From JBEKZQ01 sp049509675 (GTDB lineage Bacteria > Planctomycetota > Planctomycetia > Pirellulales > Thermoguttaceae): DNA of 11,760 bases. The translations under genes and the position numbers were made by a program. The number at the start of each line of letters is the position of its first letter. Position 1 is the first letter of the stretch. The DNA lies in assembly GCA_049509675.1 (NCBI GenBank), contig JBEKZQ010000181.1:1-11760 (forward strand), given 5' to 3'. The notes under the pieces were generated by a model. That model made no database searches, had not been told where the DNA came from, and saw only the letters and a program-made list of their open reading frames with translations. Shown here in pieces: positions 6,243 to 11,653 of the stretch.

Positions 6243-7544
6243 TTGGCCCGCAGCTTCCGATTCTACGAGAAGAAACGAGGGCACCGTCGGACCGGCTCGC
6301 ACATTCTGGGCAGCGTGGGAGAAGCGGCCTTCTTCGCAGTGCTGCTCCTGCTGGGCTGCGCGGGACTTGTGGCCGTGTTCTGGTGGCTGGTGGTGCCCGA
6401 GTGGCGCGTGAACCATGCGTTCGTGCGGCATTCGTGCCAAGTCCTGGACAAACGGGTCTCCGAGATCAAGGCCGATAAGAACGTCACCCGTTACCGACCC
6501 GAGGTCCGCATTTCCTACCAGATCAAGGGCGAGACCTACCGGGCCTGGGCCTATGACATCCACATGGCCTACGGCGATTCGCGGGAGAAGAGCGTTTCGG
6601 AGGTGAGCGCGTTCGCGGACGGTCAAACCTACCCCTGCTGGTATGATCCGGCCAATCCGCACGTGGTGGTCCTGGTCCGCAGCCAAAGCTTTTGGCACTG
6701 GCTGGTGTTCCTCGTGCCCGCGTCGTTCCTTGCCTTGGGGCTGGCCGGGCTGATCTATGCCATTCTGCACTGGGGCCGATCTGTCGAGCGGCGCGCCTCG
6801 ATGGCCCAACTGGCGCCGGGTCGCGATCTGTTCGAGCCGCCCGGCCCGGCCAGGCCGCAGCATCCCACCATCCCCGATTGCACCGAAATCACCAGCAGTC
6901 CCGGCACGCGACTGGCTTACCGCTTGCCGATGAGCGGGTCGCCGGCCTGGACATCGTTCGGGCTGCTGCTGGCCGCGCTGCTGTGGAACGCGGCAGTGGC
7001 CGTATTCGTGGTGCAGGCGATCGGCAGCCTTCTGGCGCGGCAACCGGACTGGCTCTTGACCTTGTTCATTATCCCCTTCACGCTCATCGGCATTGCCCTG
7101 GCCGTCTTGTTCGCGCGGCACCTGCTGGTCACCACCGGCATCGGTCCCACGCTGGTGGAAATCTCCGATCATCCGCTGATGCCCGGCGGAAGCTACCAGT
7201 TGTTCATTTCACAGTCGGGCCAGTTCGAGATGAACTTCGTGGAAGTGTCGTTGATTTGCCAGGAACAGGCCACCTATTGCCAGGGGACCAACAGCCGCAC
7301 CGAGATCCGCGAGATCTATCGGCAAAGCGTGCTCCGCCGCGAACAGTTGGCGGCCAAGCGCGGCGAGCCGTTCGAAGCGCAGTGTGCGCTGGACATTCCC
7401 TGCGGCGCCATGCACTCCTTCAAGGCCAACCACAACGAAATTCATTGGAAGGTGCTCGTGCGCGGCCGCGTGGCCGCCGCGCGCGACTATCAACGCTGGT
7501 TCCCCGTCATCGTCTATCCCACACCCGAAAAGGCCCACGCGTGA
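6243..7544 (+). CDS. DUF3592 membrane protein with four TM helices and C-terminal beta-rich (arrestin-like?) domain
   Basis: A 433-residue membrane protein of unknown function. A basic N-terminus (FYEKKRGHRR) is followed by TM1 (about 28-51) and an outside DUF3592 domain (about 60-148), recognisable by YRPEVRISYQI and the hallmark YPCWYDPANPHVVVL (130-144). TM2 is at about 151-175, then a cytosolic Pro-rich loop. TM3 (236-258) and TM4 (271-291) precede a soluble C-terminal domain (299-427). Positive-inside reasoning puts both termini in the cytoplasm. The C-terminal domain has the spacing of an arrestin-like beta sandwich and resembles the small protein encoded next. The start is TTG at 6243, the first possible start after the preceding TAG. 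There is no visible Shine-Dalgarno, so translational coupling to the alpha-CTD gene is likely. The stop overlaps the next start (GTGA). Confidence 0.8.
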   Translation: MARSFRFYEKKRGHRRTGSHILGSVGEAAFFAVLLLLGCAGLVAVFWWLVVPEWRVNHAFVRHSCQVLDKRVSEIKADKNVTRYRPEVRISYQIKGETYRAWAYDIHMAYGDSREKSVSEVSAFADGQTYPCWYDPANPHVVVLVRSQSFWHWLVFLVPASFLALGLAGLIYAILHWGRSVERRASMAQLAPGRDLFEPPGPARPQHPTIPDCTEITSSPGTRLAYRLPMSGSPAWTSFGLLLAALLWNAAVAVFVVQAIGSLLARQPDWLLTLFIIPFTLIGIALAVLFARHLLVTTGIGPTLVEISDHPLMPGGSYQLFISQSGQFEMNFVEVSLICQEQATYCQGTNSRTEIREIYRQSVLRREQLAAKRGEPFEAQCALDIPCGAMHSFKANHNEIHWKVLVRGRVAAARDYQRWFPVIVYPTPEKAHA

Positions 7545-7933
7545 ACGATCCGGCGGTCATCATTCGACTGGACGGCAACGGCCGCACGTACGCCCCGGGC
7601 GAGACGCTTTCGGGCGAGTATCGGCTGGAGTCGGTGGCGCGGGAGCAGATCCATGCCGTCGAGGCCTCCGTGCTCTGGCACAGCGAGGGCAAGGGCGACG
7701 AGGACCTGGCGGTACACGAGTTCTGGCGGCGCGACGCCGAGAGCGGCGAGTTCGTCGATCCCCGTCGCCCCGAACGCTTCAGCACCACCTTGCCGTTGAG
7801 TCCGCTGACCTACGACGGACAGATCATCAAGATCCGCTGGTGCGTGCGGGTGCGCGTGTTCCTCGACCGGGGACACGAAATCGTCGCCCAAAAAATCTTC
7901 CGGCTGGGCTGCACCGGGAAGACGGGGAGTTAG
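7541..7933 (+). CDS. Small arrestin-like beta-sandwich protein
   Basis: A 130-residue soluble protein without signal or TM segment. It opens with VIIRLDGNGRTYAPGETLSG (about 6-25), a strand pair with the PGE turn typical of arrestin N-domain and related beta sandwiches. Alternating strands follow (HAVEASVLWHSEG, RFSTTLPLSP, IIKIRWCVRVRVFL). I place it in the arrestin-like fold by pattern only. It probably shares origin with the C-terminal domain of the upstream DUF3592 protein, which has the same order: PG turn, VE-SL strand, F--L-LP, I-W-V-VR. The start is GTG at 7541, overlapping the upstream TGA, so the two are co-translated and likely partners. The last codons (Gly-Ser-stop) fall inside the first 7-bp repeat unit, suggesting that the original C-terminus was cut or altered when the repeat arose. 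Confidence 0.7.
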   Translation: MNDPAVIIRLDGNGRTYAPGETLSGEYRLESVAREQIHAVEASVLWHSEGKGDEDLAVHEFWRRDAESGEFVDPRRPERFSTTLPLSPLTYDGQIIKIRWCVRVRVFLDRGHEIVAQKIFRLGCTGKTGS

Positions 7934-8011
7934 AAGTCAGGAGTTAGGAGTTAGGAGTTAGGAGTTAGGAGTTAGGAGTTAGAAGTCAGGAGGTTAGAAG
8001 TCAGGAGGTTA
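7926..8011 (+). repeat. Heptamer repeat array, left arm (GGAGTTA / GAAGTCA units)
   Basis: The array reads GGAGTTA (7926-7932), GAAGTCA (7933-7939), six perfect tandem GGAGTTA units (7940-7981), then GAAGTCA, GGAGGTTA, GAAGTCA, GGAGGTTA up to 8011. It overlaps the end of the arrestin-like gene and runs directly into AAGGAGG, the Shine-Dalgarno of the S23 gene. It resembles 7-bp tandem repeats seen in other bacterial genomes. It is not a CRISPR array, because it has no spacers. Confidence 0.92.
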
Positions 8012-8026
8012 GAAGGAGGAACCGGC

Positions 8027-8401
8027 ATGAGAGAAGCGGCGAAGTCGTTTCAGGACTTGATTGTGTGGCAGAAGGCCCATGCGTTTGTGTGGCAGGTATA
8101 TGCAGCGACGCGGACTTTTCCAAGGGAGGAGTTGTACGGACTTACGTCGCAGTTTCGCCGTGCGGCGGTCTCAATCCCCGCCAACATCGCAGAAGGCTTT
8201 CGCAAGCGTTCGAGGCAGGACAAGGCCAGGTTCTTGAACATCTCCGAAGGCTCGTTGGAGGAGTGCCGCTACTACCTGATCCTTGCCCATGACCTCGGCC
8301 ACCTGCGCAAGGGTCCACTCTGGGAGTTAGCCGAAGAAGTCAGCCGCCTATTGAGCGCCTACCGCTTCGCCATTCTAACTCCCCCAACTCCTGACTCCTG
8401 A
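8027..8401 (+). CDS. Four-helix-bundle protein, S23/IVP family (23S rRNA intervening-sequence type)
   Basis: A 124-residue protein of the four-helix-bundle S23 family, originally known from intervening sequences inside 23S rRNA genes; the Avd protein of diversity-generating retroelements shares the fold. Family marks are FQDLIVWQKAHAF (8-20), FPREELYGLTSQFRRA (31-46), SIPANIAEG (49-57) and a LNISEGSLEECRYYL segment near 73-87. Members form oligomers with a basic surface and may bind nucleic acid; the biochemical role is not established. The ATG at 8027 has a near-perfect AGGAGG 7 bases upstream. The last residues (LTPPTPDS) are encoded by the right inverted repeat array. It sits between two genes that look like parts of another operon, with no rRNA or reverse transcriptase nearby. 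Confidence 0.92.
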   Translation: MREAAKSFQDLIVWQKAHAFVWQVYAATRTFPREELYGLTSQFRRAAVSIPANIAEGFRKRSRQDKARFLNISEGSLEECRYYLILAHDLGHLRKGPLWELAEEVSRLLSAYRFAILTPPTPDS

Positions 8402-8412
8402 CTTCTAATTCC
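8375..8412 (-). repeat. Heptamer repeat array, right arm, inverted to the left array
   Basis: On the minus strand this reads GGAATTA, GAAGTCA, GGAGTCA, GGAGTTG and then a degenerate GGGGAGTTA: the same units as at 7926-8011, in opposite orientation. A 15-base stretch (8394-8408) is the exact reverse complement of 7930-7944. The array spans the end and stop of the S23 gene and stops 12 bases before the next start. Confidence 0.9.
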
Positions 8413-8424
8413 TGCCGCAGGAAC

Positions 8425-9027
8425 ATGCAACCTATCTCCCGATCGATCCTTGCCGACAATCCCTTTTCCGCCTGCTGTCTGCGGCCGGGCGCCCTGGATT
8501 TCATCTTCCCGCCCGGACAAAGCGTGGACGGCCTGCTCGTGCGATTGAGGCAGAGCGATTGGTGGGGCCAGATCACGGGCGGCCACGGCAGCGGAAAATC
8601 GACGCTGCTGGCCGCGCTCCTGCCGGCCATCCAGCGTGCTGGCCGGCAGACGCTAGTCTGCCAGTTGCACGACGGCCAACGGCGTTTGCCGCCCGAATTC
8701 CCGGCATTTCCCGCTCACTGCCCGCCGGCCGTGTTGGCCATCGACGGTTACGAGCAACTGGGCGCCTGGAGTCGATTTTCGTTGAAGCGGTTGTGCCGTC
8801 GCGGCGGCCTGGGACTGCTGGTGACGGCCCACCGCTCGGTCGGCCTGCCCAAGCTGTTCGACACCAGGGTGGATCTGCCGCTGGCCTGCCGGGTGGTCGA
8901 GCAGATGCAGCGCGGTCGCGCGGTGTTGGTCAGCGACGCCGACGTGTCCCAACGGTTCGGCCCGCACAATGGGAACCTGCGCGAACTGCTCTTCGAACTC
9001 TACGATCTGTACCAGCGGCGCTGTTGA
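8425..9027 (+). CDS. P-loop ATPase of unknown function
   Basis: A 200-residue soluble nucleotide-binding protein. The Walker A loop is GGHGSGKST (52-60), Walker B is VLAID (103-107) followed by GYEQL, and LLVTAHRS (131-138) looks like a sensor-1-type strand with a polar His. The segment before Walker A (about 11-45, DNPFSACCLRPGALDFIFPP) resembles the entry of small AAA-like or ABC-like planctomycete hypotheticals. I see no LSGGQ signature, so it is not a complete ABC ATPase. It has no TM or signal. ATG 8425 is used; there is only a weak AGGA close to it. If the S23 cassette is removed, this gene would follow the arrestin-like gene directly, suggesting that it belongs to the same operon as the DUF3592 protein. 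Specific function is unknown. Confidence 0.75.
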   Translation: MQPISRSILADNPFSACCLRPGALDFIFPPGQSVDGLLVRLRQSDWWGQITGGHGSGKSTLLAALLPAIQRAGRQTLVCQLHDGQRRLPPEFPAFPAHCPPAVLAIDGYEQLGAWSRFSLKRLCRRGGLGLLVTAHRSVGLPKLFDTRVDLPLACRVVEQMQRGRAVLVSDADVSQRFGPHNGNLRELLFELYDLYQRRC

Positions 9028-9052
9028 CCGCCTTACGGCCGGTAAGATAGTA

Positions 9053-9112
9053 GCTTGGTCAGTTGCCTGTAGGACGGATTGGCAATTCCGTCCTACGATG
9101 ACTGATCAACTT
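9053..9112. repeat. Large imperfect palindrome with TAGGACGGA arms
   Basis: The inner arms GTAGGACGGA (9069-9078) and TCCGTCCTAC (9087-9096) pair over 10 bases around TTGGCAAT. The outer parts TTGGTCAGT and ACTGATCAA pair with one mismatch or wobble. The unit looks like a small dispersed, possibly MITE-like element, and its TTGGCAA centre recalls the GGC-TT-GCC centres of the repeats near 5612 and 5790. Confidence 0.6.
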
Positions 9113-9448
9113 ATTCTTCGCTCTCTTACGGCTTCCAACCGTCTTTTTCCGCCTCCTCCGGACAAATTGTGTACTAGGCTTTTCATGGGCCCGGCGCTGG
9201 TTTCTTGCCACCTGCGGCGCGGAAGCATGAATGCTTCGCGAAAGCGCGAACCGAAGAGCTTGCCTAATGCGTATAATTGATATAAGTGGAAAACTCAACC
9301 AAATTGCGGATTTTTCAGGGACACCGCTTGACGGTGAATGTAAGGTTTGCTTTGATGAGTACAGACGGCGAATTCTTTGGCGTTAACGGTTAGCGACGAT
9401 CGGCTTCAGGTCGTACAACGCATAACTTTTTTGTCACGGAGATTGAAC
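9113..9448. other. Intergenic leader region, no gene seen
   Basis: Together with the palindrome this makes a 421-base gap before the cysteine-rich gene. It is noticeably more AT-rich than the coding DNA. A perfect TATAAT at 9272-9277 lacks a good -35 box, and TATAAG follows at 9281-9286. A short ACGG/CCGT hairpin with CTTTTT near 9128-9146 is too weak to call a terminator. A stand-alone T-run at 9426-9432 precedes the Shine-Dalgarno. I see no RNA gene or coding frame that I can support. Confidence 0.4.
9328..9356 (+). promoter_or_regulatory. Candidate promoter of the cysteine-rich protein gene
   Basis: TTGACG (9328-9333, five of six) and TTTGAT (9351-9356, four of six) are separated by 17 bases and would give a leader of about 85 bases. 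An alternative is the perfect TATAAT at 9272, without a convincing -35 box. Neither is strongly supported. Confidence 0.3.
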
Positions 9449-10378
9449 ATGGTCGGTCGAAAACTGCACGGTGCGATCCTGGTGTGCGGCGTTGCCGCGG
9501 TGTTGCTGTTGGCGGGAGCGGCGGAAAGCCGGGCCTGTTGTTGGCTGGACGGACTGTTCGGCGGATGCGGCTGCTGCGGCACGGCCCGCTCCACGTATAT
9601 GGCTCCGTATCCTGTGTCCAGTTACTCTCCGTGCAGCAGTTGCGGCGGTTGCAGCAGTTGCGGCGGTTGCAGCAGTTGCGGCGGTTGCAGCAGTTATTGC
9701 CCCACTCCGTGTTGCGGCAGTTGTTCGAGCTGTTGCCCGCAGACCTGCCATTACCTGCCGCAGACTTGTTATCGCACGGTGTATGAACCGGTGGCCGTAA
9801 CGAGCTATCAGCCGATCACGACCTGTGATCCGTGCAGCGGCTGCGCATCGACGTGTTACCGGCCCGTGACCGGTTACACGTACCAGGCGATGCTGGTGCC
9901 GTATACGAGCTACAGCGTAGTGTATTCGAATCCCTGCTCGTGCGGTTGTGCCTCGTGCGCGAGCGGTTGCGGCTCGTGCCTGGGCAGTTGCGGCGGTTGT
10001 TCGAGTTGCGACTCGTGGGGCGGCTGCGGCTCCTGCGGCGCGGGCGGTTGCGGTGCGCCGGGAACGGGTTGTTCATCGTGTGGGCCGGCCGCACCTGCCG
10101 CGGCGCCGGCAGTCGTTGTGCCGGCTCCCGGAGCGGCCGCGACGCAACCGGCGATCCCCGCCGTACCCGATCCCAGCGCGAGCCCCAAAACCTTCCAGAA
10201 TTCCTCTCCGGTGCCCCGCTTGCTGGATCCCCAGAACCGCACCACCGCGCGGCCGATGTACCGGACCAGCAACGTTCAGCTCCTGGCTTCGCCGCCCCGG
10301 CCCATGCCGGTTCGCAACGCGGCGATCGTGCTGACGTCGGCCGACGAGAATGACGGTTGGCGGCCCTCGCACGACTGA
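9449..10378 (+). CDS. Secreted cysteine-rich planctomycete envelope protein
   Basis: A 309-residue exported protein. The signal peptide covers about 1-29 (GRKLHGAILVCGVAAVLLLAGAAESRA), with cleavage probably before the CCW. The mature part up to about residue 215 carries about 38 cysteines, mostly as C-SS-C-GG or C-G-C spacings, including a tandem CSSCGG run. Between the two Cys-rich blocks lies a Tyr/Val-rich segment (YRTVYEPVAVTSYQPITT, then TYQAMLVPYTSYSVVY), a style repeated in many planctomycete surface proteins. The C-terminal about 95 residues are Pro/Ala-rich and Cys-free. A disulfide-crosslinked cell-envelope role is plausible but unproven. Start: ATG 9449, with GGAG 7 bases upstream; an upstream TTG (9377) would bury the signal peptide. 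The gene stands alone on the plus strand, between a 421-base leader and the GTPase. Confidence 0.8.
   Translation: MVGRKLHGAILVCGVAAVLLLAGAAESRACCWLDGLFGGCGCCGTARSTYMAPYPVSSYSPCSSCGGCSSCGGCSSCGGCSSYCPTPCCGSCSSCCPQTCHYLPQTCYRTVYEPVAVTSYQPITTCDPCSGCASTCYRPVTGYTYQAMLVPYTSYSVVYSNPCSCGCASCASGCGSCLGSCGGCSSCDSWGGCGSCGAGGCGAPGTGCSSCGPAAPAAAPAVVVPAPGAAATQPAIPAVPDPSASPKTFQNSSPVPRLLDPQNRTTARPMYRTSNVQLLASPPRPMPVRNAAIVLTSADENDGWRPSHD
9632..9700 (+). repeat. 18-bp in-frame tandem repeat encoding CSSCGG
   Basis: The unit TGCAGCAGTTGCGGCGGT occurs three times without a change (9632-9649, 9650-9667, 9668-9685), with a partial fourth copy after it. Identity at synonymous positions points to recent duplication or conversion, and the length is likely to vary between strains. 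Confidence 0.9.
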
Positions 10379-10494
10379 GCCGCCGCCGCGGGACCATTCG
10401 TGTCATGGGGCAAGGTCGCGCGGGCCTCCCGTGGGGCTCGTTGTGAAACCGCCAAGCGAACGAATCGGGCCGGACGTTCTACGACGCTCCGCGG

Positions 10495-10508
10495 CGCCTT
10501 CCAAGGCG
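10495..10508. repeat. Short perfect hairpin CGCCTT-CC-AAGGCG
   Basis: A 6-bp stem with a 2-base centre in the 183-base gap between the cysteine-rich protein and the GTPase. A T-run (10524-10528) follows only after 15 bases, so it is not a standard terminator. It may be another short dispersed palindrome. Confidence 0.4.
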
Positions 10509-10543
10509 ACAGTCCGGCACCGCTTTTTCTCTTCCGCCGCGCG

Positions 10544-10552
10544 TGTTATGAT
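10544..10552 (+). promoter_or_regulatory. Extended -10 promoter candidate of the TGS GTPase gene
   Basis: TGTTATGAT fits an extended -10 element (TGnTATGAT), with no clear -35 box behind it. Transcription would begin around 10558-10560, only a few bases before the ATG at 10562, so the mRNA would be leaderless or nearly so. This agrees with the lack of a proper Shine-Dalgarno before the ATG. Confidence 0.4.
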
Positions 10553-10561
10553 TAGCAGGCG

Positions 10562-11554
10562 ATGCCTGCCAACCTTACCCAACAATACCTGAAGGCCGAG
10601 GAGGAGTACCGCCGCGCCGCCACCCCGGAAGACGAAGTGCGTTGCCTGCAGGTGATGCTGCAGGAGATCCCCAAACACAAGGGGACCGACCATCTTCAGG
10701 CCGATTTGAAAGCGAAGATCGCCAAGCTCAAGAAGGAGATGGCGGCCGAGAAGCAGACCGGCAAGAAGGGGCGGGGACTACGCATCCCGCGGCAGGGCGC
10801 CGGCACGTGCATCTTGCTGGGCGGGCCGAACGGGGGCAAGAGCCAACTGGTCGCCACGGTCACCCGGGCCACGCCGGAAGTAGCGGCCTATCCGTTCACG
10901 ACGCAAACTCCCGCCCCGGCGATGATGCCCTGGGAAGACGTGACCGTGCAACTGATCGACACGCCGCCCATCACCGCCGAATACATGGATCCGTTGCTCT
11001 ACGGCCTGATCCGTGCGGCCGACCTGGCCCTGTTGATGCTCGACCTGGGCAGCGACGACGGCGTCGAGCAGTGTCAGGCGGTGTTGGACCGGCTGAGCGC
11101 GACCAAGACGCGGTTGGCGGCCGCGTCCTATCTGGATGAGAACGACGTGGGACTTTCCTACACACGCGCGCTGCTGGTGCCCAACAAGATCGATTTGCCC
11201 GAGGCAGCGGAGCGACTTCAGCTCTTCCACGAGCTTTGCCCCCTGGATTTTCCCGAGTACGTGATTTCCGCCCAGCAGGGGACGGGGCTGGATCGGTTGC
11301 GACAGGCGATCTACGCGGCGTTGGACGTGATTCGCGTGTACAGCAAGTTGCCGTCGGCGAAGGAGCCCGATCGCGATCGCCCCTTCACGGTCCGCCGCGG
11401 CAGCACGCTGGTGGAACTGGCCGCCCAGGTCCACAAAGACTTCGTCACCGGCCTGAAGTTTGCGCGCGTATGGGGAGAGGCCGTTCACGATGCAACGGTG
11501 GTCAAGGGCGACTACCTCCTGCACGACCGCGACGTGGTGGAACTACACATGTGA
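10562..11554 (+). CDS. DRG/Obg-type GTPase with C-terminal TGS domain
   Basis: A 330-residue TRAFAC GTPase resembling archaeal/eukaryotic DRG proteins. The N-terminal part ends in a basic helix (HKGTDHLQADLKAKIAKLKK, 39-58) like the DRG segment before the G domain. G1 is GGPNGGKS (87-94), a G2 region AYPFTTQTPAPA (109-120) follows, then G3 DTPP (133-136), G4 NKID (208-211) and G5 SAQ (236-238). The TGS domain occupies about 270-330 (FTVRRGSTLVELAAQVH, ending DVVELHM), with a likely ribosome or RNA-binding role as in DRG1/2. The usual G3 glycine is replaced by proline (DTPP). ATG 10562 is the only sensible start and lacks a good Shine-Dalgarno. It precedes the polX-like gene by 99 bases; co-transcription is possible. 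Confidence 0.88.
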   Translation: MPANLTQQYLKAEEEYRRAATPEDEVRCLQVMLQEIPKHKGTDHLQADLKAKIAKLKKEMAAEKQTGKKGRGLRIPRQGAGTCILLGGPNGGKSQLVATVTRATPEVAAYPFTTQTPAPAMMPWEDVTVQLIDTPPITAEYMDPLLYGLIRAADLALLMLDLGSDDGVEQCQAVLDRLSATKTRLAAASYLDENDVGLSYTRALLVPNKIDLPEAAERLQLFHELCPLDFPEYVISAQQGTGLDRLRQAIYAALDVIRVYSKLPSAKEPDRDRPFTVRRGSTLVELAAQVHKDFVTGLKFARVWGEAVHDATVVKGDYLLHDRDVVELHM

Positions 11555-11608
11555 TATAAATGGACTGGTGAGGGGAAATGTGACCCGGATTGCGGTCTCG
11601 CGAAAGGC

Positions 11609-11644
11609 CCCCTCACCCCGGCCCTCTCCCGGAGGGAGAGGGGG
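11609..11644. repeat. Common intergenic hairpin repeat (CCCTCTCCC-GGA-GGGAGAGGG)
   Basis: A 9-bp perfect stem (11622-11630 with 11634-11642) and GGA loop, preceded by CCCCCTCACCCCGG. I recognise this as a widespread class of bacterial intergenic repeat (CCCTCACCC..CCCTCTCCC type). Its 3' arm provides the only Shine-Dalgarno-like sequence of the next gene. Confidence 0.75.
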
Positions 11645-11653
11645 ACTTGCGGT

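Noticed and set aside
5904..7172. Open frame of 422 codons on the minus strand
   Set aside because: It is antisense to the alpha-CTD and DUF3592 genes and its translation is rich in Arg, Gln, Gly and His without any domain pattern.
7926..8011. CRISPR-like array
   Set aside because: The units are 7 bases, tandem and without spacers; no cas genes are present.
8027..8401. Avd accessory gene of a diversity-generating retroelement
   Set aside because: The fold is shared, but there is no reverse transcriptase, template repeat or variable repeat in the window; S23/IVP is the safer call.
9128..9146. Rho-independent terminator after the ATPase gene
   Set aside because: The stem is only 4 bp (ACGG/CCGT) and lies 100 bases after the stop codon; the following CTTTTT is not enough.
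9449..10378. Metallothionein
   Set aside because: The protein has a clear signal peptide, is much longer than metallothioneins and has planctomycete surface-protein Tyr/Val segments; metal binding remains only a possibility.
10778..11524. Open frame of 248 codons on the minus strand
   Set aside because: It is antisense to the TGS GTPase, where all G motifs are on the plus strand.
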